DNA of 15,571 bases from the NCBI GenBank assembly GCA_020631315.1, contig JAHDHM010000005.1, forward strand, positions 14,788 through 30,358, read 5' to 3'. The number at the start of each line of letters is the position of its first letter. Position 1 is the stretch's first letter. A program made the translations under genes and the position numbers. Source of the DNA: Acidimicrobiales bacterium (GTDB lineage Bacteria; Actinomycetota; Acidimicrobiia; Acidimicrobiales; Poriferisodaliceae). Below the pieces are notes generated by a model. It did not search any database and was not told where the DNA came from. It saw only the letters and a list, made by a program, of their open reading frames with translations. Shown in pieces: positions 14,901-15,571 of the stretch.

Positions 14901-15571
14901 TGCCCCGCCCGATGTCGCTGAAGGTGCTCGAGGCGCTCCTCGGTCTGCTGATCGTGGCCTCGATGCTCGCGATCGCCGCGGCCGGTCCGGCTGCGGGTCA
15001 GGAGAGCCCGATCCCGCAGAACACGACGCCCGCCGTCGAGGTGGAGATCGACGCCGCGCCTGACGGTGGTGTCGTGCTCGACGTGGTCGTGCCGCCCGAG
15101 GTCGCCGGCACCCGGCTCGACGTGGACGCCGTCGGGGTGATCGTCGACGGTTCCTACGTGGCCGCCGACGTCGAACGACTCGGCGGCGACGAGGTCGTCG
15201 TGGTCCTCGCCGTCGACGTGTCCGGCTCGACAGGCGGTGGTGTGCTCGAACAGGCGGTGGCCGCAGCCGACGCGTTCATCAGCGGCCTGCCCGAGGGATC
15301 ACGAGTCGGGCTGGTCCGGTTCGGCGCCACCGCCGAGCTGTTGGTACCGCCGACGCCGGAGCTCGCCGAGGTCCGCGCCGCGCTCGCGACCCTCGAACCC
15401 GGCGGTGAGACCAGTCTCTTCGACGGCGCCGCCCTCGCAGCCACCACTGCTGCAGCAGAGGCCGCCGCCGTTCGCAGCGTCGTGGTGTTCAGCGACGGCC
15501 GGGACACCGCCTCGGTCGAGGGCCCGAGCGCCGTGGTCCAGGCTGCCCGGGGCGGGTCGACCACCGTCGAC
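14900..15571 (+). CDS. VWA-domain protein of the Tad locus, 3' part outside window (likely TadB)
   Basis: 224 codons visible from ATG 14900, which shares one base with the CpaF stop. The N-terminus [33 protein letters not shown] is a signal peptide or membrane anchor, followed by a beta-rich segment (about 40-98) and a von Willebrand A domain beginning near 98. The metal-ion adhesion site is intact: DVSGS at 106-110, Thr171 in [10 protein letters not shown], and Asp199 in FSDGRDT. The VWA domain would lie outside the cytoplasm. The gene after CpaF is normally TadB, an inner-membrane T2SS-F type protein, so this could be a TadB with an N-terminal VWA domain, as I recall from actinobacterial Tad loci, or a separate VWA protein. 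The missing 3' end would decide. Family VWA call firm; the TadB link is inference from position. Confidence 0.8.
   Translation, partial: MPRPMSLKVLEALLGLLIVASMLAIAAAGPAAGQESPIPQNTTPAVEVEIDAAPDGGVVLDVVVPPEVAGTRLDVDAVGVIVDGSYVAADVERLGGDEVVVVLAVDVSGSTGGGVLEQAVAAADAFISGLPEGSRVGLVRFGATAELLVPPTPELAEVRAALATLEPGGETSLFDGAALAATTAAAEAAAVRSVVVFSDGRDTASVEGPSAVVQAARGGSTTVD

Noticed and set aside
1..15571. CRISPR arrays, insertion sequences, tRNA or rRNA genes
   Set aside because: No regularly spaced repeats, transposase motifs, terminal inverted repeats or tRNA-like cloverleaf were recognised by reading; a dedicated scan was not possible.

Overview
The window is a stretch of chromosome from a very GC-rich bacterium. 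The gene content (actinobacterial-type Tad pilus genes, acyl-CoA and lipid enzymes, GTG starts, strongly G/C-biased third codon positions) points to an actinobacterium. Acidimicrobiia or a related lineage is my best guess, inferred from gene style rather than from any marker gene. No rRNA, tRNA, insertion sequence, phage gene or CRISPR array was seen.

Left part (1-9700): short transcription units on both strands, mostly metabolic. An M20 metallopeptidase (cut by the left edge) is translationally coupled to a secreted, membrane-anchored cysteine protein with TIMP/NTR-like features (both minus). Then come an SDR oxidoreductase (+), an acyl-CoA synthetase of the FadD class (-), a phytanoyl-CoA dioxygenase-like protein (-), a second SDR (+), a DUF1295 / steroid 5-alpha-reductase-like membrane protein (-), a crotonase-fold protein followed two bases later by a SAM methyltransferase (+), a small four-helix membrane protein (-), and a small four-cysteine protein (+). 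Activation, hydration and redox enzymes acting on acyl-CoA or isoprenoid/steroid-like lipids dominate, but no complete pathway can be assigned.

Right part (9700-15571): the start of a Tad (tight adherence, Flp type IVb pilus) operon, all on the plus strand. The order is Flp pilin, TadE-like minor pilin, TadG-like pseudopilin, CpaB/RcpC, CpaE/TadZ, CpaF/TadA ATPase, and a VWA-domain protein cut by the right edge. Three of the last junctions overlap by 1 to 4 bases, which suggests tight coupling. The promoter region holds a set of CGTGACG-type repeats and a perfect 12-bp palindrome.

The most interesting observation is a second, very short Flp-like pilin gene (4537-4701) about 5 kb away from the Tad locus, in the gap between the acyl-CoA synthetase and dioxygenase genes. 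Its mature part aligns without gaps to the Tad-locus pilin with 16 of 35 positions identical (hand count). It is an orphan prepilin that would be easily missed because of its size. Otherwise the system is recognisable; I see no wholly novel multi-gene system.
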